Assembly (NCBI GenBank): GCA_036502345.1
Contig: DASXYT010000383.1
Span: forward strand, 1 to 6,687
DNA: 6,687 nt
Reading direction: 5' to 3'
Source of the DNA: DATEPR01 sp036502345
Lineage (GTDB): Bacteria; Actinomycetota; Actinomycetes; Mycobacteriales; Pseudonocardiaceae
The notes below the pieces were generated by a model. It was given only the letters and a program-made list of their open reading frames with translations, did not search any database and was not told where the DNA came from. The translations under genes were made by a program, and so were the position numbers. This document shows positions 1 to 6,465 of this stretch, one piece after another. Numbering within the stretch: the stretch's first letter is position 1; each line of letters begins with the position of its first letter.

Positions 1-1
1 C

Positions 2-1975
2 CAGATCAACATGACCACGCCCACGGCCTCGATCACGGCGACCTACGGCGACGACAAGGCCGCCGTCACGGACGTGCTCGCCAGCGCCGGCCTACCCGCG
101 GCCACGCCCAAGCCCACGACGCCGGCCCTCACGCCGCACGCCCTGGCGGCAGTCGCCCAACTGCCGGTCACCGCGACCGACAGCACCGGCCAGGGCTTCG
201 ACGCCTGCGAGGCGCCCACCTCGGCCGTGCTGGCGGCGTGGAAGGCCGGCGGTGCGCCGTTCAGCACCATCGGGATCTACATCGGCGGCGAGAAGCGGGC
301 CTGCGACCAGCCCAACCTGACCGCCTCCTGGACCACGGCCGTGTCGGCCGCAGGCTGGCACTTCATGCCGATCTGGGTCCCCCTGCAGGCCGAGTTCAAC
401 CAGATCACCAATGCGCAGTCCGAGGGCACCAAGGATGCCGACAGCGCGATCACCAGCGCGCAGGCGCTGGGCTTCGGGGTGGGCAGCCTGCTCTACGAGG
501 ACATGGAGGGCTACAGCGCGGGCCAGCGCGGGCCGGCCATGGCCTACGGGGCCGCTTGGACGGCCGAACTGCACAAGCGCGGCTACCACTCGGGCATCTA
601 CAGCAGCGCCAACAGCGGCATGGCCGATCTCGCGCACAACTACGGCGGCCTGAGCACGCCCGACGCGGTCTGGATCGCGCACTACAACAACGTCGCCTCC
701 ACCGACGAGGCGACGCTGCCGGCCGGTGACTTCGCCCTGCACCAGCGGGCGCACCAGTACGCCAGCCCGGGCAACACCACGTTCGGTGGCCAGACGATCA
801 GCATCGACGAGGACTTCTCGGACATCGCCCTGTCCGGTACGCCCATCACCACGCCCGGCAGCGGCCTCGTGCCAAGGGCGCCTGCCCGGTTGCTGGACAC
901 TCGGTCGGCCGTTGGCGTGAAGACGAAGACCCCGCTGGGCGCGGGCCAGAAGCTGACGCTCCAGGTGACCGGCCCGAACGGCATCCCGAGCAGCGTGACC
1001 TCGATGGTCCTGAACGTGACCGTGACCAGCCCGACGACCACCAGCTACCTGAGCGTGTTCCCGGACGGCGACGCGCTACCGACGGTGTCGAACCTGAACT
1101 ACACCAGGGGCCAGACCATCGCGAACCTGGTCACGGTGCCGGTGATCGACGGCGCGATCACGTTCTACAACCACGTCGGCTCGGTGCACGTGATCGCCGA
1201 CCTGTTCGGCTACTACACGACGGCAGGCGGCCAGACGTACCACCAGGTGACGCCGACCAGGGCACTGGACACACGTAGTGGCACCGGAGCCCCCTTCGGT
1301 CCGCTGGACGCCAATGCGTCGATGACGCTCACGGTGGCCGGGGTGGCCGGTATCCCGGCGAACGTCTCCGCGGTGATCATGAACCTGACCGCGGTCAGCC
1401 CGACCGCCAACAGCGGCTACCTCACCGTCTACCCGAGCAACGCGCTCGACGTGCCGACGGCGTCGAACCTGAACTTCACCAAGGGCCAGACGATCTCCAA
1501 CCTGGTGACCGTGCCGGTCACCAACGGCTCGGTGAACATCTACAACCACATCGGCAAAACGACTGTGCTCGGCGACGTCCTCGGCTACTACACGCCCGAC
1601 CTGTCCGCGCAGTTCACCCCCACGACACCCGCTCGCCTCCTGGACACCCGCAACGGGACCGGTAGGGCGGGCAAGGTGGGCGCGCTGGGCGTCAACAGCA
1701 CGCTGAAGCTCGCGATCGCCGGCACCGACGGGATCCCGGCCAGCGTGTCGGCCGTCGTGCTCAACGTGACGGCGATCAGCCCCACGTCGGCCAGCTTCCT
1801 CACGGTCTACCCGGACAGCGAGGCACTGCCCAACGTGTCGAACCTGAACTTCGTCAAGAACCAGACGATCCCCAACCTCGTCGTCGTGCCGGTCGTCAAC
1901 GGCTCCGTCGACTTCTACAACCACGCCGGCACTGTCGGCGTGACGGCTGATATCGCCGGCTACTACAGCGGCTGA
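2..1975 (+). CDS. DUF1906 (Rv2525c-like) glycoside-hydrolase-fold protein with three C-terminal repeat domains, 5' partial
   Basis: The reading frame is open to the left edge (codons for Q-I-N precede the first ATG at 11) and no signal peptide is visible, so the true start lies upstream and residue numbers here count from that ATG. After a Pro/Ala/Thr-rich stretch (about 30-60), residues 62-270 match the DUF1906/Rv2525c-like domain: GFDACEAP (D64, C66), IGIYIGG, a second cysteine C98, GWHFMPIWV, YEDME (D164 and E166, a DxE pair resembling the acidic pair of GH25-type lysozyme folds), GYHSGIYSS, an HQY (247-249) and ISIDEDF (D266). The family is a TIM-barrel, glycosidase-like fold; its substrate is not firmly known, and a peptidoglycan or cell-wall glycan is my inference. 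A short linker leads to three repeats (287-402, 410-527, 535-652), each running from an LDTR motif to GYY. The protein ends in GYYSG with no LPXTG signal or membrane anchor. It is followed after 17 bases by a protease carrying the same tail. Confidence is high for the domain and low for enzymatic activity. Confidence 0.88.
   Translation, partial: QINMTTPTASITATYGDDKAAVTDVLASAGLPAATPKPTTPALTPHALAAVAQLPVTATDSTGQGFDACEAPTSAVLAAWKAGGAPFSTIGIYIGGEKRACDQPNLTASWTTAVSAAGWHFMPIWVPLQAEFNQITNAQSEGTKDADSAITSAQALGFGVGSLLYEDMEGYSAGQRGPAMAYGAAWTAELHKRGYHSGIYSSANSGMADLAHNYGGLSTPDAVWIAHYNNVASTDEATLPAGDFALHQRAHQYASPGNTTFGGQTISIDEDFSDIALSGTPITTPGSGLVPRAPARLLDTRSAVGVKTKTPLGAGQKLTLQVTGPNGIPSSVTSMVLNVTVTSPTTTSYLSVFPDGDALPTVSNLNYTRGQTIANLVTVPVIDGAITFYNHVGSVHVIADLFGYYTTAGGQTYHQVTPTRALDTRSGTGAPFGPLDANASMTLTVAGVAGIPANVSAVIMNLTAVSPTANSGYLTVYPSNALDVPTASNLNFTKGQTISNLVTVPVTNGSVNIYNHIGKTTVLGDVLGYYTPDLSAQFTPTTPARLLDTRNGTGRAGKVGALGVNSTLKLAIAGTDGIPASVSAVVLNVTAISPTSASFLTVYPDSEALPNVSNLNFVKNQTIPNLVVVPVVNGSVDFYNHAGTVGVTADIAGYYSG
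869..1966 (+). repeat. Three tandem protein repeats (about 120 residues each) in the DUF1906 protein
   Basis: Units lie at 869-1216, 1238-1591 and 1613-1966; measured from LDTR to LDTR the periods are 372 and 375 bases. Each unit has the order LDTR, a GIP turn, a V(L/I)MNL/VLNV-type strand followed by T-x-(S)PT, a YLxV(F/Y)P strand, the near-invariant SNLNF/Y-x-x-x-QTI-x-NLV core (core serines at residues 360, 485, 610), YNHxG, and a closing GYY. There are no cysteines. The alternating hydrophobic pattern suggests an all-beta domain. Similar tails occur on various actinobacterial exported enzymes; I do not know an established function, and carbohydrate or cell-wall binding is an inference. 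Confidence 0.9.
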
Positions 1976-1977
1976 AC

Positions 1978-1983
1978 GGAGAG
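1978..1983 (+). promoter_or_regulatory. Ribosome binding site for the S53 protease gene
   Basis: GGAGAG lies between the stop codon of the upstream gene (1973-1975) and the protease start. It is nine bases before the ATG at 1993, a normal Shine-Dalgarno distance, but directly abuts the ATG at 1984, too close for use. This favours 1993 as the start. Confidence 0.7.
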
Positions 1984-1992
1984 ATGACCGTC

Positions 1993-2109
1993 ATGACGAG
2001 ATCCTCAGGCAGACCCCGGCAGAGGTGGCTGACCACAGCGGCCATCCTGACCGCCGCGGTGGCGCTACCCGCCGCCGGTGTGACCGCGTTCGCCACCACG
2101 GCGAACGCG
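1993..2109 (+). other. Signal peptide coding region of the S53 protease
   Basis: The first 39 residues have a basic n-region with four arginines (residues 3-11), a hydrophobic alanine-rich core (about 13-34), and an A-N-A signal peptidase I site with predicted cleavage after A39. No twin-arginine motif is seen (arginines are separated, as in RPRQR), so the Sec route is more likely than Tat. Confidence 0.8.
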
Positions 2110-5094
2110 GCGACACCGACCACGGTCGGCACAGCCCCGGCCGTGCCGCACACCGCGGTCGCGATGGGCGCCACCACCGCCAGCAAGACGCTGACGATGG
2201 ACGTGGAACTGGCACCGCGTAACTCGGCCGCGTTGAACGCGTTCGTGCAGAGCGTGTCCGACCCGCACTCGACCAACTACAAGCACTACCTGGCGAAGGG
2301 CGAGTTCGCCTCGGCGTTCGGCCCGACGCAGGCCACCATCGACGCGGTCACCAGCCAGTTGCGCGCCGACGGCCTGGCCGTCGGTCCCGCGACGCCGGAC
2401 GGCCTGACCGTCCCGGTAACGGGCACGGTCGCGCAGGTGTCCTCGGCGTTCGGTACCGGCTTCAGCAACTACAAGCTGGCCTCCGGGAAGGTCGCGTACG
2501 CCAACACCAGCGCACCGAAGCTGCCCGCCTCGGTGGCCGGCTCGGTGACCGGCATCGTGGGCCTGAACAATCTGGTGACCACCACGTCGCACGCGATCCA
2601 GTCGCACAAGACGGGCACCGTGTCGGCGGCCGCCATCAAGGCCGACGCGACCACGCCGAAGTCCAAGGGCGCCACCATCTGCGCCCCGGTGCAGCAGGCG
2701 GCCACCAGCTTCGGCCTGACCGACCGGCAGAACTACTGGGAGCCCGGTGCGCTCTCGGCCAGCGGCGTCTACAACACCTCGCAGCTCTACACGTCCTACG
2801 GCAACGTCGGTGCCGGTGTCTCGGTCGGTGTCTTCGAACTGGAGAACGTCGACCTGACCGACATCGCCAACTACCAGGAGTGCTTCGGTAGCCACGCGGC
2901 TGTCTCCGTGGTCAAGGTGGACGGTGGCTCGACCGCACCGGTGACCCACGTGCCGGACGCCAACGGGGGCATCGAGGGCATCGAGACCACGCTGGACATC
3001 GAGAGCATCGCCGGTATGGCACCCGGTGTCTCGATCATCGACTACGAGGGCCCGGACGCCCCTGTCGCCACCGACCAGCAGGTGCTGGACACCTATCAGC
3101 GGATGGTCACCGACGACGCCGTGCAGGTGATCTCGACCAGTTGGGGCGGCTGCGAGGCGGCCATCCAGGACGACGACCCGGCCTTCGGTGTCGGTGAGAC
3201 GAACGTGCTGGCCGCTGCCGCTGCGCAGGGTCAGAGCATCCTCGCGTCGTCCGGCGACAGCGGATCGGTGGACTGCGACCCGTTCGGCACCGGTGCCGAG
3301 AACGCAGCGCTGTCGGTGGACATGCCGGCCTCGCTGCCCTTCGTGACGGCGTCCGGTGGCACCAGCATCGTCGGTGCCGGTACGCCCGTGCCGACCACGT
3401 GGAACAACCCCGAGGACGCCAACTTCTTCGCCGGTGCCACTGGTGGCGGCGTCTCGGCGATCAACCAGCTCTCCGGTGCGGCCAACTACCAGTCGGGCGT
3501 GCAGGGTGCCGGGTACTTCGACGCCTGCACGGCCGCTGCCGGAGCGACCTGCCGGCAGGTGCCTGACGCATCGGCGCTGGCAGATCCGCGTGAAGGCTTC
3601 ATGATCATCTTCGATCACGACGCCGCCAACACGGAAATCGGGTTCGAGCCCGTCGGTGGCACCAGCCTCGCTGCGCCGCTGCTGGCCTCGTTCACCGCGC
3701 TGGCCGACGCCAGCACCGGGTGTGCCGCCAACGGTGCCGCCGGTCAGCTGAACCCGGCGCTGTACGCCAACCCGAGCGCGTTCACCGACGTCACCACCGG
3801 GAACAACGTGCTCGACGGCACGACCAACACCAGCGGCCTGTACTCCGCCGGTGTCGGCTACGACCTGACCACCGGTCTCGGTACGCCGAAGGCACCGAAC
3901 ATGGTCGAGGCGCTGTGCAACCAGCCGACCACGGCCGCGGGCAGCAGTTACGTGCCGGTGTCCCCGGTGCGCGTGCTGGACACCCGTAGCCACGTCGGTG
4001 TCACGACGAACACCCCGATCGGCGCCGGCAAGACGATCAAGCTCCAGGTCACCGGCAAGGCGGGCGTGCCGACCAGTGACGTGACCGCGGTGGTCCTCAA
4101 CGTCACCGCCGTCTCGCCGACCACGGCCGACTTCCTGACCGTGTTCCCGGACGGCACTCCCCGCCCGGCGTCGTCGAACCTGAACTTCACCAAGGGGCAG
4201 ACGATCCCGAACCTGGTCACCGTGCCGGTGGGCAAGGACGGGGCGGTCGACATCTTCAACCACCTGGGCACCGTGCACGCGTTGGCCGACCTGGAGGGCT
4301 ACTACACCTCCGACACCGGCAGCCTCTACGACGCGGTCACCCCGGTCCGGGTGCTGGACACCCGCGCTCACATCGGTGTCACGACGAACACCCCGATCGG
4401 CGCCGGCAAGACGATCAAGCTGCCGATCGAGGGCAAGGCAGGCGTGCCGGCCACCGGCGTGACCGCGGTGGTCCTCAACGTCACCGCGACCGCACCGACG
4501 GGCAGCAGCTTCCTGACGGTGTTCCCGGACGGCCATGCGCTGCCGGTGGTGTCGAACCTGAACTTCACCAGGGGTCAGACGATCCCGAACCTGGTGACGG
4601 TGGCGGTCGGCGCTGATGGTGCCGTCGACCTGTTCAACCACGTCGGCACCGTGCACGCGATCGCCGACCTGGCCGGGTACTACACCAGCACCGGCACGGG
4701 CCTGAAGTTCCACCCGTCCACCCCGCACCGCCTGGTGGACACCCGGGACGGCACCGGTGTGGCGACCGGCCAGCACTCGCCGATCGGCGCGGGTGGCGTG
4801 TTCAGCCTGCCGCTGACCGACGCACACGGCCTCGGCAACCTCGGGCCGCTGGCCACCGCCGGTGGCCTGGTGCTGAACGTGACCGTGACGGCGCCCTCGG
4901 GCACCAGCTTCCTCACGGTCTACCCGGCGAACGTTGCTCGGCCTTCGGCCTCGAACCTGAACTTCACCAAGGGCCAGACGATTCCGAACGCCGTCATCAC
5001 GCCGGTGAACAGTGGCAGCGCGGTCGACTTCTTCAACCACGTGGGCACTGCTCAGGTGGTGGCTGACCTGTTCGGCTACTTCTCGACGAACTGA
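1993..5094 (+). CDS. Secreted sedolisin-family (S53) serine-carboxyl protease with propeptide and three C-terminal repeat domains
   Basis: A 1033-residue precursor of an extracellular acid-type endopeptidase. The start at 1993 is chosen over an in-frame ATG at 1984 because of ribosome-binding-site spacing and because it gives a compact signal peptide (1-39). Residues about 66-195 form a kumamolisin-type activation propeptide (Pro-kuma_activ). The catalytic domain (about 250-640) has the sedolisin residues: E331 and D335 in ETTLD, oxyanion-hole D422 in SSGDSG, and nucleophile S558 in GGTSLAAP. The family's C-terminal calcium site is seen in DVTTGNN (D599) and GYDLTTGLGTP (D624). E282 in FELEN may match the supporting Glu32 of kumamolisin. 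Eight cysteines all lie in the region after the propeptide, compatible with disulfides. Family members usually end near the calcium site; this one adds three repeats (653-771, 779-897, 906-1030) like those of the upstream protein. It lacks an LPXTG signal or anchor. Autocatalytic removal of the propeptide outside the cell is expected from the family. It is probably co-transcribed with the preceding gene. Confidence 0.95.
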   Translation: MTRSSGRPRQRWLTTAAILTAAVALPAAGVTAFATTANAATPTTVGTAPAVPHTAVAMGATTASKTLTMDVELAPRNSAALNAFVQSVSDPHSTNYKHYLAKGEFASAFGPTQATIDAVTSQLRADGLAVGPATPDGLTVPVTGTVAQVSSAFGTGFSNYKLASGKVAYANTSAPKLPASVAGSVTGIVGLNNLVTTTSHAIQSHKTGTVSAAAIKADATTPKSKGATICAPVQQAATSFGLTDRQNYWEPGALSASGVYNTSQLYTSYGNVGAGVSVGVFELENVDLTDIANYQECFGSHAAVSVVKVDGGSTAPVTHVPDANGGIEGIETTLDIESIAGMAPGVSIIDYEGPDAPVATDQQVLDTYQRMVTDDAVQVISTSWGGCEAAIQDDDPAFGVGETNVLAAAAAQGQSILASSGDSGSVDCDPFGTGAENAALSVDMPASLPFVTASGGTSIVGAGTPVPTTWNNPEDANFFAGATGGGVSAINQLSGAANYQSGVQGAGYFDACTAAAGATCRQVPDASALADPREGFMIIFDHDAANTEIGFEPVGGTSLAAPLLASFTALADASTGCAANGAAGQLNPALYANPSAFTDVTTGNNVLDGTTNTSGLYSAGVGYDLTTGLGTPKAPNMVEALCNQPTTAAGSSYVPVSPVRVLDTRSHVGVTTNTPIGAGKTIKLQVTGKAGVPTSDVTAVVLNVTAVSPTTADFLTVFPDGTPRPASSNLNFTKGQTIPNLVTVPVGKDGAVDIFNHLGTVHALADLEGYYTSDTGSLYDAVTPVRVLDTRAHIGVTTNTPIGAGKTIKLPIEGKAGVPATGVTAVVLNVTATAPTGSSFLTVFPDGHALPVVSNLNFTRGQTIPNLVTVAVGADGAVDLFNHVGTVHAIADLAGYYTSTGTGLKFHPSTPHRLVDTRDGTGVATGQHSPIGAGGVFSLPLTDAHGLGNLGPLATAGGLVLNVTVTAPSGTSFLTVYPANVARPSASNLNFTKGQTIPNAVITPVNSGSAVDFFNHVGTAQVVADLFGYFSTN
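3949..5082 (+). repeat. Three tandem protein repeats (about 120-125 residues each) in the S53 protease
   Basis: Units lie at 3949-4305, 4327-4683 and 4708-5082, with LDTR-to-LDTR periods of 378 and 381 bases. They are the same domain as in the upstream gene: LDTR, VLNVT, FLTV(F/Y)P, SNLNFT(K/R)GQTIPN (core serines at residues 728, 854, 987), FNHxGT and a closing GYY. The third unit is the most divergent: it begins LVDTR, carries extra residues before its VLNV strand, and ends GYF instead of GYY. The first two units are 119 residues each and unusually alike at DNA level. Confidence 0.9.
3995..4487 (+). repeat. Near-identical DNA direct repeat between protease repeat units 1 and 2
   Basis: Positions 3995-4043 and 4373-4421 are identical over 49 bases, and 4081-4109 and 4459-4487 are identical over 29 bases, both at an offset of 378 bases. 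The identity includes third codon positions, which points to a recent in-frame unit duplication or gene conversion rather than only protein-level conservation. Confidence 0.85.
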
Positions 5095-5113
5095 CCGTTT
5101 CCTCGGTTTGGGA

Positions 5114-5140
5114 GGGGCAGGCCCTGTGGGCCTGCCCCTT
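5114..5140 (+). terminator. Intrinsic terminator after the S53 protease gene
   Basis: A perfect 11-base-pair inverted repeat, GGGGCAGGCCC (5114-5124) and GGGCCTGCCCC (5128-5138), has a three-base TGT loop. Flanking A5113/T5139 can extend it. It begins 20 bases after the protease stop codon. Only two Ts follow before CGTCGTCT, so it lacks a full T tract, as is common for actinobacterial hairpin terminators. It separates the secreted-enzyme unit from the flippase unit. Confidence 0.85.
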
Positions 5141-5151
5141 CGTCGTCTGGT

Positions 5152-5163
5152 TACGGTTGCGCG
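5152..5163 (+). promoter_or_regulatory. Candidate -10 element and leaderless start for the flippase-like gene
   Basis: TACGGT at 5152-5157 fits the actinobacterial TANNNT -10 pattern. Six bases separate it from GTG at 5164, placing the expected transcription start on the first base of the start codon. No purine-rich Shine-Dalgarno sequence precedes the GTG at usable distance. I see no convincing -35 element; that position overlaps the terminator stem. This is inference from spacing. Confidence 0.45.
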
Positions 5164-6465
5164 GTGACCGGCATTCGCGGGCGGTTCGGGCCTGCCGCCC
5201 TGATGGGTGGCGGCCTGCTCGTCGTCGGCATCGCAGGCTACGGCTTCATCGCGCTCACCGGCCGCACGCTGTCCACGTCGGACGCGGCTGCCGTGTCGTC
5301 GCTCTACCTGATGATCAACATCATCGGTCCGGGCGTTTTCGTTGCCCTGGAACAGGAAACCAGCAGGTCGGTCAGCGCGACGCTGGCCGCGGGTGGCCAG
5401 GCCGCTCCGATCGCGCGACGAGCGGCGGCGCTGGCCGGGCTGATGCTGGTCGGTCTGCTGGTGGTGCTGGCCGCGATCTCGCCGGTGCTGGTGGATCGGG
5501 CCCTGGGTGGCCGGTGGAGCCTCTTCGCGGCGGTGCTGCTGGGCACGGTCACCTCGGCCATGGTCTACCTGGCGCGTGGCGTCCTGGGCGGGTCACGCCG
5601 GTTCGCAGGCTATTCGGCCACGCTCGCCTTCGAGGGTGCTGCCCGGCTGCTGCCGTGTGTCGCGGTGGCGGTCAGCGGGGCTCCCGACGCGACGGTCTAC
5701 GCGCTGCTGTTCGCGGCCGGTTCGGCGATCGGCGCGGTGGCCGGGACGCCGTGGCTGCGTGGCCTGGACAAGGCCGTCGTCACCGATTCTGTCGAGCCCG
5801 TCGGGTCGCTCGGGCGGATGGCCAGCGCGACGCTGGTGCTGGCCGGGTCGACGCTGCTGTCCCAGTTGGTGGCCAACCTGGCACCCATCGTGGTCAGCTC
5901 AAGGTTGGCCGGTGACACAGCGACGGCTGCCGCGTTCACGTCGGCGTTCATCCTGGTCAGAATCCCGTTCTTCCTCTTCGCGCCGGTCCAGGCGATGCTG
6001 CTGCCCACGCTCACCGCCGCCGCCACGACCGGCCGGTTCGGCGACTTCCGGCGGGCCCTGCGGCTGATCCTGACCGCCATCGCGGCGGTCGGCATTCCGG
6101 GCGCGATCGCCTCACTGCTGATCGGTCCGCTGGCCGTGCAGGTGTTGTTCGGCGCGCACGTTCGACTGTCCGGACCGTTGTTGGGGCTGCTCGGTATCGG
6201 CACCATCGCGCTGATGGTCGCCCAGGTGCTGCAACCAGCCCTGGTGGCGCTGGGCCGGCACCGGGCCGTGACCACGTCGTGGCTGCTCGGCTCCGTCGTG
6301 CTGACCGGCCTGTTGTTCCTGCCCGGCAACCCCGTGCACGCGGCCGCCGCTGCCCAGTTGATCGGCTCCGCCGTCGTCGTGGCCGGGATGGCGTGGGCCG
6401 TGGCCAGCGAGTTGCGGGCACGATCGACCCCTGCTCGGGAGCCAGTACCATCCACGGGTGGCTGA
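5164..6465 (+). CDS. Polytopic membrane protein, polysaccharide flippase-like (MATE/Wzx/MurJ-type superfamily)
   Basis: A 433-residue, strongly hydrophobic protein with roughly 12 candidate membrane segments: about residues 11-31, 42-61, 87-108, 117-140, 158-172, 177-195, 220-243, 255-285, 300-325, 335-362, 370-386 and 392-415. Length and layout fit lipid-linked oligosaccharide or polysaccharide exporters, which move lipid-linked glycans from the inner to the outer face of the membrane. The segment around residues 45-66 (a hydrophobic helix ending in ALEQETSR) resembles the second helix of actinobacterial flippase-like proteins. There is no ABC or other nucleotide-binding motif. The GTG start is chosen because it leaves a short polar N-terminus before the first helix and fits a leaderless promoter; an internal ATG at 5203 would cut into that helix and has no ribosome binding site. 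The tail after residue 415 is polar and Pro/Ser-rich. It overlaps the methyltransferase start by eight bases. The substrate cannot be read from sequence; a general drug/Na+ MATE transporter is a less likely alternative. Confidence 0.75.
   Translation: MTGIRGRFGPAALMGGGLLVVGIAGYGFIALTGRTLSTSDAAAVSSLYLMINIIGPGVFVALEQETSRSVSATLAAGGQAAPIARRAAALAGLMLVGLLVVLAAISPVLVDRALGGRWSLFAAVLLGTVTSAMVYLARGVLGGSRRFAGYSATLAFEGAARLLPCVAVAVSGAPDATVYALLFAAGSAIGAVAGTPWLRGLDKAVVTDSVEPVGSLGRMASATLVLAGSTLLSQLVANLAPIVVSSRLAGDTATAAAFTSAFILVRIPFFLFAPVQAMLLPTLTAAATTGRFGDFRRALRLILTAIAAVGIPGAIASLLIGPLAVQVLFGAHVRLSGPLLGLLGIGTIALMVAQVLQPALVALGRHRAVTTSWLLGSVVLTGLLFLPGNPVHAAAAAQLIGSAVVVAGMAWAVASELRARSTPAREPVPSTGG
6446..6457 (+). 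promoter_or_regulatory. Candidate internal -10 element and leaderless start for the methyltransferase gene
   Basis: TACCAT at 6446-6451, inside the end of the flippase-like gene, is exactly six bases before GTG at 6458, the same arrangement as upstream of the flippase gene. A weak -35-like TCGACC lies at 6424-6429 with a 16-base spacer. The nearest purine-rich tract, GGGAG at 6437-6441, is 16 bases from the GTG, too far for a normal Shine-Dalgarno. Translational coupling through the eight-base overlap is the main alternative. Confidence 0.4.

Noticed and set aside
11..13. ATG at position 11 as the true start of the first gene
   Set aside because: The frame is open upstream, the following residues do not form a signal peptide although the protein should be exported, and only ten bases are available to judge a ribosome binding site.
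1076..1924. A 282-codon minus-strand open frame across the first repeat array
   Set aside because: Its internal periodicity only mirrors the three plus-strand repeats, and its composition (Arg/Val/Asp/His-rich) is that of an antisense shadow.
2065..5040. A 991-codon open frame on the minus strand across the protease gene
   Set aside because: It is a mirror of G/C-rich third positions in the plus-strand gene. Its product is a low-complexity Arg/Gly/Val/His-rich sequence without recognisable domains, while the plus strand encodes a clear S53 protease with catalytic residues.
869..5082. The repeats as a CRISPR array or transposon-related repeats
   Set aside because: The units are long, in-frame, protein-coding and differ in sequence, with no short spacer structure, terminal inverted repeats or transposase.
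1958..5094. Sortase-type wall anchoring of the two repeat-tailed proteins
   Set aside because: Neither C-terminus has an LPXTG-like motif, hydrophobic segment or basic tail; both end directly at the last repeat.
5157..5915. A plus-strand frame overlapping the flippase-like gene in another phase
   Set aside because: The product is Arg/Gly-rich and not membrane-like, whereas the frame starting at 5164 gives coherent membrane helices.
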